Positions 41,197 through 50,507 are shown, numbered from the stretch's first letter. The stretch: DNA of 64,000 nucleotides from an uncultured Clostridia bacterium (GCA_934476455.1 CAKSNY010000009.1:1-64000); one strand, 5' to 3'. Made by a program: numbers and translations. The notes: generated by a model from the letters alone, not told the origin.

Positions 41197-42723
41197 TCAG
41201 CGCGGAATTATAAGCGCGGCGCCCGGCATAAGAGAACTTTCTTCTTCAGCGCCGTTTGCCTTTAAAATATCCTCCGGGGAAATATTATACTCTTTGGCAA
41301 TATCCCAAAGCCTTTGTCCTTCCGACAAAAAAGATATAATTACGGAGGCGCGGTTTTGCGGCTCGGGCGGGGCGGGCTCGGCATTGTATATAACATCGGT
41401 TTCCGTTTCACGGGTACATTCCGTATGTATTTCTATACAGCCGCGCACCTCTACGCTTCTTTCGCCGCTTATTACGTAGCTGAGGCTTTTTAAGCTGCAC
41501 TCCGCGCCGGGGGTAAGCGTACAGTCGGAATTTTCAAAGGAGCAGTTAAAATCAACGTCTTTTTTATAGCTGAATACGGGCGAAAGGCTGTCAGAGCTTA
41601 TATAAAGCAAATATACCTCCGTGTACCCGCTTACATTAAGCTTGCTGTCGGAAATTTCACACCTTTCGCAAACGGGGCGTGCAATTACGCGGTAAACGGT
41701 GTCAATAGACGAGAAAGAGTCGGGGAGGGTAAGCGTTTCGCAAAAGCTCACTTCGCTGTCTGCCGTATTTTCTATTCCCGTTACGGTTACCGGGCTTTTC
41801 TTTACATCAAGACCGCTGTGCGGAACATATGCGTCCGTAATAAAGCTTTTTTTGACGGTTTGCATTGCAAGTATCCTGAAAAACAGCGAAGCGTTTATGT
41901 TAAGCGTGCGCATTTCGCCGGCGTCGTTTTGAGCAAGGGCGGTATTTATATCATAAAGGCAAACCTTAGGATGCACCGACATATCGCTTCTCAGCCCTTC
42001 GGCGTCTATTACCTGTGCAAACGGCATTTCAAAGGAGATGTAGTCGGGGCGCCCGTCACCGTCATAAAGCACGGTAACGCACAGTGTACCCTTTATTATC
42101 GCTTTATCATCTATAATTTTTGTGTCAACGCCGCTTATGCTTGCGTCGCATTTAAGTATTTCGGAGGCGGCGCTTTTTGTCTGCGGTATTTCAAAGCTTT
42201 CCGAAAAGCTTTGTATAATTTCGGAATGTGCGCCTACCACGGTTGAGCATAGCTCACTTTTCTTTACGCAGGCACAGTCAATATCTGTTAAAAGCTCTAT
42301 ATCATAGCTTGAATATACGCGTATACTGCCCGTGAGCGTAGCCTTTACGGATAGCTTGCGGCAGTTTGCAACATCGCATTTTACCTCACTTACGTCAACA
42401 TCGGACAATGTAAGCATCCCCGCGCGGATGTCGCTGCTGTTAAAAATATTGGAAAAAGCGGCGGAGGTATCAATGGATTTAACGCTTTGCTCCTCATTGT
42501 CCGCCAGATATAAAATGTTAAAGAAAACCGTGCCCGAAAGTATAACCCTGTCCGATTGTGTTTCACAGCCCGTCACCATTGTTCTGGCGCTTACCAAAAG
42601 CACGCGGGCAATATCGGGTTTGGTGTCGGGTACGATTACGTCGCATTCTGCGGTAAAGTCGTTTTTACGGCAGCATACAAGAGAGCTTACCTTAAGCGAG
42701 TCGTTTTTTATATTTAATTCCAT
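41197..42723 (-). CDS. SPOCS-domain (DUF3794) protein with C-terminal LysM
   Basis: 508 residues. Repeated beta-rich DUF3794/SPOCS units occur: ~10-130 (DVIVPDTKPDIARVLLVSAR), ~165-280 (ASISGVDTKIIDDKAIIKGT) and ~310-430. A LysM domain at ~462-508 has LWDIAKEYNISPEDILKANG and LMPGAALIIP. LysM binds peptidoglycan; SPOCS domains occur in spore coat and cortex-associated proteins such as SipL and CsxA of Clostridioides difficile. No signal peptide is seen, so it likely acts in the mother cell, like SipL, which links coat to cortex through SpoIVA. Own promoter not identified. Confidence 0.85.
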   Translation of the reverse strand: MELNIKNDSLKVSSLVCCRKNDFTAECDVIVPDTKPDIARVLLVSARTMVTGCETQSDRVILSGTVFFNILYLADNEEQSVKSIDTSAAFSNIFNSSDIRAGMLTLSDVDVSEVKCDVANCRKLSVKATLTGSIRVYSSYDIELLTDIDCACVKKSELCSTVVGAHSEIIQSFSESFEIPQTKSAASEILKCDASISGVDTKIIDDKAIIKGTLCVTVLYDGDGRPDYISFEMPFAQVIDAEGLRSDMSVHPKVCLYDINTALAQNDAGEMRTLNINASLFFRILAMQTVKKSFITDAYVPHSGLDVKKSPVTVTGIENTADSEVSFCETLTLPDSFSSIDTVYRVIARPVCERCEISDSKLNVSGYTEVYLLYISSDSLSPVFSYKKDVDFNCSFENSDCTLTPGAECSLKSLSYVISGERSVEVRGCIEIHTECTRETETDVIYNAEPAPPEPQNRASVIISFLSEGQRLWDIAKEYNISPEDILKANGAEEESSLMPGAALIIPR

Positions 42724-42896
42724 AGTTCATCCTCCTTACACCATAGATATATGACAAGCCTGTATAAAATATGCCGCAAAAAGGAAAAGTATATAAAGAA
42801 AATGTGAATATTTTTAATGCCGAGTTGACAACGGCGCTTATGCTGTGATAATATAAGAATTGTATATTTTTGCTATAATTTTTAACGGTGGTGTGT
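42724..42896. other. Divergent intergenic region
   Basis: About 170 bases between the diverging SPOCS-LysM and M50 genes. Besides the plus-strand promoter at 42825-42852, an AGGATG-type ribosome binding site for the minus-strand gene is visible. No hairpin or repeat was noted. Confidence 0.5.
42825..42852 (+). promoter_or_regulatory. Promoter for the M50-scpAB cluster
   Basis: TTGACA (42825-42830), 16-base spacer, GATAAT (42847-42852), about 45 bases before the M50 protease start. Confidence 0.7.
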
Positions 42897-43553
42897 GTGT
42901 TGTTTAACAGTATACAAGAGCTTTTGGCGCGTTTTATTGTGCTTTTTACCGCTATAACCGTACACGAGTTTTCGCACGGCTATGTGGCATATAAACTCGG
43001 GGATCCTACGGCAAAGTATTCGGGCAGGCTGTCGCTTAACCCGATAAAGCATCTTGATGTATGGGGTGCGCTTTGCATGGTGGTGTTTGGATTCGGATGG
43101 GCAAAGCCCGTTCCGATAAATCCTATGTATTTCCGCGACAGAAAGCGCGACACTGCAATAGTTTCCCTGGCGGGTCCGCTTTCAAACATTGTGCTTACGT
43201 TTTTGTCGAGCGTGGTGTTTGCGCTTTACTATGTATTTATTTATGACCGCGTTCCGTCAAACTTTTTGACAAACTTTATCTATACGGTTTTCACTCAGCT
43301 TGCCGTTGTAAATATCGGCTTTGCTGTTTTTAACCTTATACCGCTTCCGCCGCTTGACGGCAGCAAAATTTTGGGTATGTTTTTGTCGCAGGATAATTAT
43401 ATGCGCCTTTTAAGCTACGAGCGGTTCGGGTTCCCGGTTTTGATGATTTTGTCATTCACCGGTGTTTTGGGGCATATACTGAGAGTTTTTACAACGCCTG
43501 TGTACAATTTGTGGTATACCTCTTTAAATGCGCTTATAGGACTGCTTTTGTAG
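42897..43553 (+). CDS. Site-2 protease family membrane metalloprotease (M50)
   Basis: 218 residues with about five helices. The zinc motif HEFSHGYVAYKLGD is near residue 22, and the third ligand is in NLIPLPPLDGSKIL near residue 150. FGFGWAKPVPINP is typical of the short YwhC-like subgroup. The substrate is unknown. Starts at GTG 42888, 42891 and 42897 and TTG 42900 are all possible; 42897 has the best distance from CGGTGG. It heads the scpA-scpB-DUF2953-ytfJ cluster, a common clostridial order. Confidence 0.85.
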   Translation: MLFNSIQELLARFIVLFTAITVHEFSHGYVAYKLGDPTAKYSGRLSLNPIKHLDVWGALCMVVFGFGWAKPVPINPMYFRDRKRDTAIVSLAGPLSNIVLTFLSSVVFALYYVFIYDRVPSNFLTNFIYTVFTQLAVVNIGFAVFNLIPLPPLDGSKILGMFLSQDNYMRLLSYERFGFPVLMILSFTGVLGHILRVFTTPVYNLWYTSLNALIGLLL

Positions 43554-43563
43554 GGGTTTTTGT

Positions 43564-44310
43564 ATGAGTGAGCTTTCTTTTAAAACAGAGGTGTTTGAAG
43601 GTCCGTTAGACCTTTTACTGCACCTTATAAGTAAAAACAAGGTAAGTATATGCGATATACCCATATCGCTTATTACAGACCAGTATTTTGAATATATATC
43701 GCTTATGCAGCAGCTTGATATGGAACTCGGCGGGGAGTTTTTGGTAATGGCATCGCAGCTTTTGCTTATAAAATCGCGTATGCTTCTTCCGAAAAACGAA
43801 GAGGAGGAGGAAGACCCCCGTGCCGACCTTGCCGACAGGCTGGAGGAGTATAAGCGGTATAAAGAGGCGGCTGCCGATATGGAAAAGCGCCGCAAGGAAA
43901 TGGAACATGTGGTGTTTAAAGGGGCAGAGCCTCTTAATCTGCCCAAAATAAAGCCGGATAACAAATGTATTCCGATAGAAAGGCTGTTTGACGCGTTTTT
44001 TTCGGTGATAGACCGTTCGGCAGCAAAAAAACCGATAGACCCGAAAACCTTCCGCAGGGTTATAGGAAGGACGAATTATTCAGTGCGCTATGCATCCTCC
44101 TGCATTATAAAAAGAATTAAGGATGGGCAGCGCAGCGAATTTGAAAGCTTTTTTGAAAATTTGCATGTTAGGGGGGAGTTTGTCGCAACCTTTCTTGCAA
44201 TATTGGAGCTTATAAAGGAAAACGCCGTTTGCATAGAGTGCGACGGGGACAAGCTCTACTTAAAACGGGGTGAAAACGATGTGGAACCTGACCTTCGGGA
44301 AGAATATTGA
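43564..44310 (+). CDS. scpA: Segregation and condensation protein A
   Basis: 248-residue kleisin of the SMC-ScpAB complex. FEGPLDLLLHLISKNKVSICDIPI is the hallmark N terminus (shown in part), with FLVMASQLLLIKSRMLLP; the C-terminal winged helix includes FVATFLAILELIKENAVCI. It bridges SMC heads in chromosome compaction. Its end overlaps scpB by 32 bases. Confidence 0.94.
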   Translation: MSELSFKTEVFEGPLDLLLHLISKNKVSICDIPISLITDQYFEYISLMQQLDMELGGEFLVMASQLLLIKSRMLLPKNEEEEEDPRADLADRLEEYKRYKEAAADMEKRRKEMEHVVFKGAEPLNLPKIKPDNKCIPIERLFDAFFSVIDRSAAKKPIDPKTFRRVIGRTNYSVRYASSCIIKRIKDGQRSEFESFFENLHVRGEFVATFLAILELIKENAVCIECDGDKLYLKRGENDVEPDLREEY

Positions 44311-44908
44311 ATCGGCGCTTGAGGCGGTGCTTTTCGCTTCGGGAGAAGCTGTGGAGAGAGAACGTATAGCAATGTCGCTTGAGGTGCGCGAGGATGAAGT
44401 TTCAGAGGCATTTTTAAGCCTTAAAAATAAATATGAAAAGGACGGGCGCGGTATCAGGCTTATAGAAATAGACAAATCCTATCAGATGTGTTCCAACCCC
44501 GAATATTACGAGTGCATACAAAGGGTAAGCCAAACTAAGAAAGAGGCGGGGCTGTCATCGGCAGCGCTTGAAACGCTTTCTATAATAGCGTACAACCAGC
44601 CCGTTACAAAGGGTACGATGGATTTTATACGCGGCGTGGATTGTACCTATTCGGTGGCGCGCCTGCTTGAACGCGGTTTTATCGACGAACTGGGGCGTGC
44701 GGAAACGCCCGGAAGACCTATTCTTTACGGTACAACGATGGAGTTTTTGCGCTGCTTCGGGCTGAAAAGCCTGGAGGATTTGCCGCCGCTTCCGCCGAAG
44801 GAGGAAGCACCGCCGGCAGAAGAAACCTTAAAAAAGCCGGATGTAATAGAAGAATACATTAAAGAAAGCGGCGACAAGGCGCACAATGAGGAAGACGGAG
44901 GAAAATAA
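44279..44908 (+). CDS. scpB: Segregation and condensation protein B
   Basis: 209 residues with two winged-helix domains. ESALEAVLFASGEAV, SYQMCSNPEYYE, ALETLSIIAYNQPVTK and ERGFIDELGRAETPGRPILY are classic ScpB. A Pro/Glu-rich tail follows residue ~175. ATG 44279 is preferred over GTG 44270 because GGGGTGA lies just upstream. It is coupled to scpA by overlap. Confidence 0.94.
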   Translation: MWNLTFGKNIESALEAVLFASGEAVERERIAMSLEVREDEVSEAFLSLKNKYEKDGRGIRLIEIDKSYQMCSNPEYYECIQRVSQTKKEAGLSSAALETLSIIAYNQPVTKGTMDFIRGVDCTYSVARLLERGFIDELGRAETPGRPILYGTTMEFLRCFGLKSLEDLPPLPPKEEAPPAEETLKKPDVIEEYIKESGDKAHNEEDGGK

Positions 44909-44910
44909 GT

Positions 44911-45480
44911 GTGGTTGGCATTGTAACGGCAGTCCTGGCAGCTATTGCACTTTTGGTTGTGCTTATGCTTCCCGTAAGGCTTATTGTGAGCTTTTCGGGG
45001 AGAGAGGTTAATTTTTTCATAAAGGTTGCGGGAATTACCGTTTTTAAAAACAAAAAACATAAGAAAGCGCAATCCGAGCCGCACCGAAACGAGAGTGAGA
45101 AAAAAAGCTTTGAAAAACACACCGAAACGTTGACCGGGAGAATAAGGGCGTATGCCGCAGTCTGTAAAACTGCGGTTCGGCTTACAAGAAAATATGTGCG
45201 TGTGGAAAATGCGCGTATTTTTGTTTCGGTAGGCACAGGGGACGCGGCGCTTACGGCGGTGGCAGTGGGTGCGATGTGGGCGCTTTTATCGGGCGCGATG
45301 TCTGCCGTGGGCAGCGTATCCGTTTTGGACAAACCGAAAATAGACGTAAGCCCCGAGTACCAAAATGCCTTTTTTAAGGCGGAGGGCGGCTGTATAATAT
45401 CTTCGAGAATTGTTTATATTATAATTATTGCATTTGAAACAAAAAGAAAATTAAAACCCAAAAAGGGTAAGGAGGAATAA
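44911..45480 (+). CDS. DUF2953 membrane-associated protein
   Basis: 189 residues. An N-terminal helix (~3-22, VTAVLAAIALLVVLMLPVRL) precedes a polar Lys-rich segment, then a YVRVENARIFVSVGTGDAA beta region and a C-terminal hydrophobic stretch (IVYIIIIAF) with a Lys-rich end. It matches DUF2953, often found between scpB and ytfJ in spore formers. Function unknown, probably sporulation-linked by context. GTG start at 44911 with GGAGGAA upstream. Confidence 0.8.
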   Translation: MVGIVTAVLAAIALLVVLMLPVRLIVSFSGREVNFFIKVAGITVFKNKKHKKAQSEPHRNESEKKSFEKHTETLTGRIRAYAAVCKTAVRLTRKYVRVENARIFVSVGTGDAALTAVAVGAMWALLSGAMSAVGSVSVLDKPKIDVSPEYQNAFFKAEGGCIISSRIVYIIIIAFETKRKLKPKKGKEE

Positions 45481-45483
45481 ATT

Positions 45484-45864
45484 ATGGGAGAGCATCCTAT
45501 CAACAATCTTATGGGAACCGTTATGGAAAACATTAAAGGAATGGTGGACGTAAACACAATAATAGGCGACCCTGTGGAAACTTCAAACGGCACTGTTATA
45601 ATACCGGTGTCAAAGGTAGGCTTCGGTTTTGCAGCGGGCGGCAGCGATATACCAACCCGCGGCGACAGCAGTGCGTTTGGCGGCGGCAGCGGCGCCGGGG
45701 TGTCTATTTCGCCGATAGGCTTTCTGGTTGTATCGCCCGAGCAGATAAAGCTTATTCCCATTTCGGCAAACAACACGCCTATAGATAAGCTTGTGGATTA
45801 CATCCCTGTAGCATTTGAAAAGGTAAACGCTATGATTCAGAAAAAGAAAGCGGACGCCGAATAA
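45484..45864 (+). CDS. ytfJ: Sporulation protein YtfJ/GerW
   Basis: 126 residues. PINNLMGTVMENIKGMVDVN, TIIPVSKVGFGFAAGGSD (here VIIPVSKVGFGFAAGG) and the Gly-rich GGGSGAGVSISPIGFLVV are diagnostic. In Bacillus GerW is a spore protein needed for normal germination. It starts four bases after the DUF2953 stop behind AAGGAGG, so it is part of that operon. Confidence 0.93.
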   Translation: MGEHPINNLMGTVMENIKGMVDVNTIIGDPVETSNGTVIIPVSKVGFGFAAGGSDIPTRGDSSAFGGGSGAGVSISPIGFLVVSPEQIKLIPISANNTPIDKLVDYIPVAFEKVNAMIQKKKADAE

Positions 45865-45886
45865 AATGCAAAAAGGAAAAATTCAG

Positions 45887-45927
45887 ATGCGCTGCTCTGC
45901 CCGTTTTTACGGGTGCGGGCGGCGCAT
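45887..45927 (+). terminator. Possible terminator between ytfJ and the MATE gene
   Basis: ATGCGC pairs with GCGCAT and CCCGT with ACGGG around TTTT, giving an interrupted GC-rich hairpin. Only TTTAAAAATG follows, so termination may be weak. Confidence 0.45.
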
Positions 45928-45952
45928 TTAAAAATGTAAAACGGAGGAAATT

Positions 45953-47293
45953 ATGAACAAACAAAGGATAAGTCTTTCGGACCATTTCACCTACAAAAGA
46001 CTTTTTATGTTTACGCTTCCGCCGATTTTGATGATGATTTTTACATCTGTCTACGGTGTGGTGGACGGACTGTTTGTATCGAACTGCGTCGGAAAGACGG
46101 CATTTGCCGCAATAAACCTTATTATGCCTTTTATAATGATTTTGGGCGGCATAGGTTTTATGATAGGAACCGGGGGAACCGCGCTTGTGGCAAAGGTGCT
46201 CGGCATAGGGGACAGTGAAAAGGCAAACCGCTACTTTTCTATGATGATAATTTTTACAGTAATTTTGGGCGTTATTTTAACCGCGGTCGGTGTGGCATTT
46301 ACGGAAAAGGCGGCACGAATCCTCGGCGCAAAGGACGAGATGATAAAAGACTGCGTGCTTTACGGCAGAATATCTATTTTATTTACGGTGGCGTTTATGC
46401 TACAAAACGTGTTTCAAAGCTTTTTTGTTGCAGCAGAAAAACCAAAGCTCGGGCTTTTTGCAATCCTGGCGGCGGGCTTTACAAATATCGGGCTTGACGC
46501 ACTGTTTGTGGCGGTTTTCGGCTGGGGTGTTGCGGGCGCGGCACTGGCAACAGGCTTAAGCCAATGTATAGGCGGCGTTTTGCCCGTTATATATTTTGCG
46601 GGGAAAAACAGCAGCCGTTTGCGCCTTGTAAAAACAGGGATTTCGCTAAAACCGCTTGTTGACGCCTGTATAAACGGCTCTTCGGAACTTATGTCAAATA
46701 TTTCGGCATCTGTTATAAGTATGATATATAATATGCAGCTGCTGCTTTACATAGGCAACGACGGAGTATCGGCATACGGTGTGCTTATGTATGTGCAGTT
46801 TGTTTTTATAGCCATATTTATAGGGTATGCCATAGGAAGTGCGCCTGTCGTAAGCTTTCATTACGGCGCGCAAAACCACGGCGAGCTTAAAAATATGCTT
46901 AAAAAAAGCACCGTGCTTATGCTTTCTTTGGGCGCCGTTTTGTCGGCGGCGGCATTTTTCCTTGCGCCTGTTTTTTCAAAGCTGTTTGTAGGGTACGATT
47001 ATGAATTGTACACCCTTACAAATCACGCTTTTAAGTTTTTTGCAATATCATTTTTGCTTTCGGGGTTTAACATTTATGTTTCATCGTTTTTTACGGCACT
47101 TAATAACGGCGCGGTTTCGGCGGCGGTGTCGTTTTTGCGTACGCTTGTGTTTCAAACGTCCGCCGTTATCATATTGCCGCTTGTTTTGGGCGTGGACGGC
47201 ATATGGTGGGCAATAACAGTTGCGGAAATTTGCGCGTTTATTATATCGGTTATATTCCTCTTTGCAAAGAAGAATGAGTATAAGTATATGTAG
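45953..47293 (+). CDS. MATE-family efflux transporter
   Basis: 446 residues, twelve predicted helices. TLPPILMMIFTSVYGVVDGLFVSNCVG at the N terminus, GTGGTALVAKVLG and the repeated second half (MYVQFVFIAIFIGYAIGSAPVVSFHYGA) match the MATE fold. It exports cationic compounds using Na+ or H+ gradients; substrate unknown. It has a CGGAGGAAATT ribosome binding site and a possible terminator before it. Confidence 0.9.
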   Translation: MNKQRISLSDHFTYKRLFMFTLPPILMMIFTSVYGVVDGLFVSNCVGKTAFAAINLIMPFIMILGGIGFMIGTGGTALVAKVLGIGDSEKANRYFSMMIIFTVILGVILTAVGVAFTEKAARILGAKDEMIKDCVLYGRISILFTVAFMLQNVFQSFFVAAEKPKLGLFAILAAGFTNIGLDALFVAVFGWGVAGAALATGLSQCIGGVLPVIYFAGKNSSRLRLVKTGISLKPLVDACINGSSELMSNISASVISMIYNMQLLLYIGNDGVSAYGVLMYVQFVFIAIFIGYAIGSAPVVSFHYGAQNHGELKNMLKKSTVLMLSLGAVLSAAAFFLAPVFSKLFVGYDYELYTLTNHAFKFFAISFLLSGFNIYVSSFFTALNNGAVSAAVSFLRTLVFQTSAVIILPLVLGVDGIWWAITVAEICAFIISVIFLFAKKNEYKYM

Positions 47294-47416
47294 CACGGCG
47301 GGCTTTTTGCCGCACTGTAAAAATTAAATAAGAAATTGTTTAAAACAGCGTAAAAAATGAAAAAAGCGCCATAATAAACAAAGGCGAAATATCGAGAAAT
47401 AAAGGTGGCGATTAAA

Positions 47417-48850
47417 ATGGTATCCTTTGTTACGGCGCTTTTACTGCTGCTTTTGGGCTATATATTTTACGGGGGCATTGCCGAAAAAATTTTTGCGCCC
47501 GATAACAGAAAAACTCCGGCGCTTGCAATGAACGACGGAGTTGACTTTGTGCCCATGCCGCAGGGCAAGCTTTTTTTGGTGCAGCTTCTTAATATTGCGG
47601 GAACGGGCCCCATATTCGGTGCGCTGATGGGCGCTGTATTCGGTCCGGTGGTGTTTTTATGGATAGTGCTGGGGTCGGTGCTTTGCGGCGCTGTCCACGA
47701 CTACCTTATAGGTATGATTTCTTCACGAAAAGGCGGGGCGTCCATTGCGGAGCTTTCAGGGCTTTATCTTGGGAAAAAGGCAAAGTATGCAATGCGGTTT
47801 TTTTCTGTTTTATTGCTTATTCTCGTGGGGGCTGTATTTGTAACAAGCCCCGCGGCGCTTTTGGCACAGCTTAGCCCAAAAATGCTCGGTACGTCATTTT
47901 GGACTGTGGCAATTCTTGTGTACTATGTTTTGGCAACGCTGATGCCTGTCGACAAAATAATAGGCAGAATGTATCCGTTTTTCGGAATTACGCTTATAGT
48001 TATGGCAATAGCGATAATCGGCGGAGTTTTAGCCGGGGACTACAGCATCCCCGAAATTTCGGCGGTAAATATGCACCCGGCTAAGCTTCCGGTTTGGCCG
48101 TATATGTTTGTAACCGTAGCCTGCGGGGCAATATCGGGCTTCCACGCAACGCAGTCGCCGATTGTTGCAAAATGTATTACAAGCGAAAAACAGGGAAAAA
48201 GCGTTTTCTACGGCGCTATGATTACAGAGGCGGTTATTGCGCTTATATGGGCTGCGGCAGGCTGCGCGTATTATAAAAGCAGTGATGCGCTTTATGCGGC
48301 GCTTGCGGGTATCGGTCAGTCCGGCGTTGTTTACGATATTTCAAAAGGACTTTTGGGAAAAGCGGGGGGTGTTTTGGCAATTGTCGGCGTTGTGGCATGC
48401 CCGATAACATCGGGCGATACGGCGTTTCGCGGGGCAAGAATTATTCTTGCGGAATGTACAGGGCTTAAGCAAAACAAAATTAAAAACCGCCTGATTTTAA
48501 CCGTTCCGCTTTTAACAGTGGGCGCACTGCTTACGCAAATTGATTTTGACGTGCTTTGGAGGTATTTTTCGTGGAGCAACCAAACGCTTGCAATGATAGC
48601 GCTTTGGTGTGCGACGGCGTACCTTATAAAGAACGGAAAAAAATACAGCTTTTTGATTTCGGCGTTTTCGGCTTCTTTTATGACAGCCGTAAGCGTTACC
48701 TATATTCTTATGGCGCCGGAGGGCTTCAGAATAAGCGCTGCGGCGGCGTATCCGCTGGGCGCTGCGGCAGCGGCGGGTATGCTTATTTATTGCTTTATAC
48801 GTAAAAAAGGGGATGTTAAAAAAGTCCAGAACGCAAAAAGGCAATTATAA
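47417..48850 (+). CDS. cstA: Carbon starvation protein CstA-like transporter
   Basis: 477 residues, about thirteen helices. PMPQGKLFLVQLLNIAGTGPIFGALMG (in part), LWIVLGSVLCGAVHDYLIGM, SGFHATQSPIVAKC and PITSGDTAFRGARIILAE are CstA landmarks. CstA imports peptides or pyruvate. This is the short Firmicutes form; E. coli CstA has about 700 residues. ATG 47417 follows AAAGGTGG by about nine bases; GTG 47405 overlaps that site. Confidence 0.9.
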   Translation: MVSFVTALLLLLLGYIFYGGIAEKIFAPDNRKTPALAMNDGVDFVPMPQGKLFLVQLLNIAGTGPIFGALMGAVFGPVVFLWIVLGSVLCGAVHDYLIGMISSRKGGASIAELSGLYLGKKAKYAMRFFSVLLLILVGAVFVTSPAALLAQLSPKMLGTSFWTVAILVYYVLATLMPVDKIIGRMYPFFGITLIVMAIAIIGGVLAGDYSIPEISAVNMHPAKLPVWPYMFVTVACGAISGFHATQSPIVAKCITSEKQGKSVFYGAMITEAVIALIWAAAGCAYYKSSDALYAALAGIGQSGVVYDISKGLLGKAGGVLAIVGVVACPITSGDTAFRGARIILAECTGLKQNKIKNRLILTVPLLTVGALLTQIDFDVLWRYFSWSNQTLAMIALWCATAYLIKNGKKYSFLISAFSASFMTAVSVTYILMAPEGFRISAAAAYPLGAAAAAGMLIYCFIRKKGDVKKVQNAKRQL

Positions 48851-49034
48851 TAAAGGGTTTGTACCTTCAAAACAGTTTAAAAACTCTGTTTTGGTAGAAA
48901 AATCTCATCATATTCGATTTTTCAGTATTTATAAGCCTTTTTGCTACGAACAAACTTCACCTCTCGAAGTATCTGTATACATCTTCGGGTTCAGTTTGTC
49001 CGTTCTGAAGCTTTTTTTCCTATCCCCTTAAACG
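48851..49034. other. Structured intergenic stretch after cstA
   Basis: About 180 bases without a credible gene but rich in inverted repeats. GAAAAATC (48897-48904 region) pairs with GATTTTTC. ACAAACT (48950-48956) pairs with AGTTTGT (48993-48999), enclosing CGAAG (48965-48969) paired with CTTCG (48983-48987). Then TTCAG/CTGAA is followed by GCTTTTTTTCC. It may be a first terminator of cstA or a repeat-family element. A 72-codon open frame crosses it but overlaps cstA and is cut by these repeats. Confidence 0.5.
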
Positions 49035-49078
49035 AATGAGCTGTTTAAAAAAGTCAAGTGACTTTTAAACAGCTCATT
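49035..49078 (+). terminator. Terminator between convergent cstA and hydG
   Basis: AATGAGCTGTTTAAAA (49035-49050) pairs with TTTTAAACAGCTCATT (49063-49078), then TTTTTT on the plus strand. The stem also serves as the 3' flank of hydG, which ends at 49092. Confidence 0.85.
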
Positions 49079-49091
49079 TTTTACGTATGTT

Positions 49092-50507
49092 TTAAAATCT
49101 GAAATCACGCTTGCCGAGATGTATGTTTTCTATATACTGCGCGGCTCTTTCTCTTACCTTTTCGTTGGGAATATTTAAAAGCTCTTTCTTAATAAGCTCT
49201 TCGCCTATTTTTCTTGTGTCTTCGCTTGCATAGTCCTCAAGATATTCTTTAAGCGTCATAAGAGCATTGGGATGGCAGCAGTTTGATATCTGCCCGTTTT
49301 TAAGAAGCGTCATAAAACGGTCGCCCGTCCGCCCCTCACGGTAACAGGCTGTGCAAAAGCTCGGAATATAGCCTGCGCGCATAAGCCAGTTTACAACCTC
49401 GTCAAGCGTGCGCTGATCCGAAACGTCGAACTGTTCGGTGTCGTGCGGACGCTCCTCGTCACAATAGCCGCCGACAGACGTTCTGGAGGCACCGCTTATC
49501 TGCGAAACACCGAGGCGGATAACCTTTTCTCTAAGCTCGCTGCTTTCACGCGTTGAAATAATCATTCCCGTATAGGGTACGGATATACGTATAAGCGCAC
49601 ACAGCTTGGCGAAAATTTCATCGCTTATACCGTTGTCAAACGCAGACGGGTCAATATCGTCCGCCTTTTTTACACGCGGCACGCTGATTGTGTGAGGACC
49701 TACGCCGTGAACAGATTCCAAATGCTCTGCATGCATTAAAAGCCCTGCAAACTCATAACGATAAAGCTCAAGCCCGAAAAGAACGCCAAGCCCTACATCG
49801 TCAATTCCACCCTCCATAGCTCTGTCCATAGCTTCGGTATGGTAGGCGTAATTGTGCTTCGGACCTGTCGGATGTAACTTTTCGTAGCTTTCCTTATGGT
49901 AGGTTTCCTGGAAAAGAATATATGTTCCTATGCCGGCGTCGTGCAGCTTTTTATAATTTTCAACGGTTGTTGCGGCTATATTCACATTTACCCTGCGTAT
50001 AGCGCCGTTTTTATGCTTTATGGAATAAATAGTGTTTATACATTCAAGAATGTATTCAATGGGGTTGTTTACGGGGTCTTCGCCGGCCTCTATGGCAAGG
50101 CGCTTGTGCCCCATATCCTGAAGGGCGATAACCTCGTTTTTAAGCTCCTCCTGCGTAAGCTTTTTTCTGGCAATATGCTTGTTTTTAAGATGATACGGAC
50201 AGTATACACATCCGTTTACGCAATAATTGGAAAGATAAAGCGGCGCAAACATTACAATTCTGTTGCCGTAAAAATCCTTTTTTATCTGTTCGGCAAGGTC
50301 ATATATGCGCGCCGTGCGCTCCTCATCCTCACAGGCTAAAAGCACGGACGCCTCCCTATGTGAAAGCCCCTTTCTTTTTTCCGCCTTTTCAATGATTGCG
50401 TCCACCAACTCAAGGTTTCCCTTGTTTTCGTCGGCATAGCGCAGCGTTTCCAAAATTTCTTCGTGGTTTATAAATTCTTCCGCCTTCAGTGATTTTGAAT
50501 TATACAA
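49092..50507 (-). CDS. hydG: [FeFe]-hydrogenase maturase HydG (radical SAM)
   Basis: 471-residue enzyme that cleaves tyrosine to CO and cyanide for the hydrogenase H-cluster. The radical SAM cluster motif is CVNGCVYC (CX3CX2C) near residue 95, within LSNYCVNGCVYCPYHLKNK. The C-terminal auxiliary cluster has CTACYREGRTGDRFMTLLKN with further Cys in SNCCHPNA. Start is TTG at 50507, since no ATG or GTG occurs nearby and GAAAGGAG sits upstream. It has its own strong promoter. hydF is 27 kb away and hydE is not in the window. ThiH is excluded by the C-terminal Cys set. Confidence 0.93.
   Translation of the reverse strand: MYNSKSLKAEEFINHEEILETLRYADENKGNLELVDAIIEKAEKRKGLSHREASVLLACEDEERTARIYDLAEQIKKDFYGNRIVMFAPLYLSNYCVNGCVYCPYHLKNKHIARKKLTQEELKNEVIALQDMGHKRLAIEAGEDPVNNPIEYILECINTIYSIKHKNGAIRRVNVNIAATTVENYKKLHDAGIGTYILFQETYHKESYEKLHPTGPKHNYAYHTEAMDRAMEGGIDDVGLGVLFGLELYRYEFAGLLMHAEHLESVHGVGPHTISVPRVKKADDIDPSAFDNGISDEIFAKLCALIRISVPYTGMIISTRESSELREKVIRLGVSQISGASRTSVGGYCDEERPHDTEQFDVSDQRTLDEVVNWLMRAGYIPSFCTACYREGRTGDRFMTLLKNGQISNCCHPNALMTLKEYLEDYASEDTRKIGEELIKKELLNIPNEKVRERAAQYIENIHLGKRDFRF

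Noticed and set aside
48813..49031. 72-codon frame after cstA
   Set aside because: It overlaps the end of cstA, has no ribosome binding site and crosses a run of inverted repeats.
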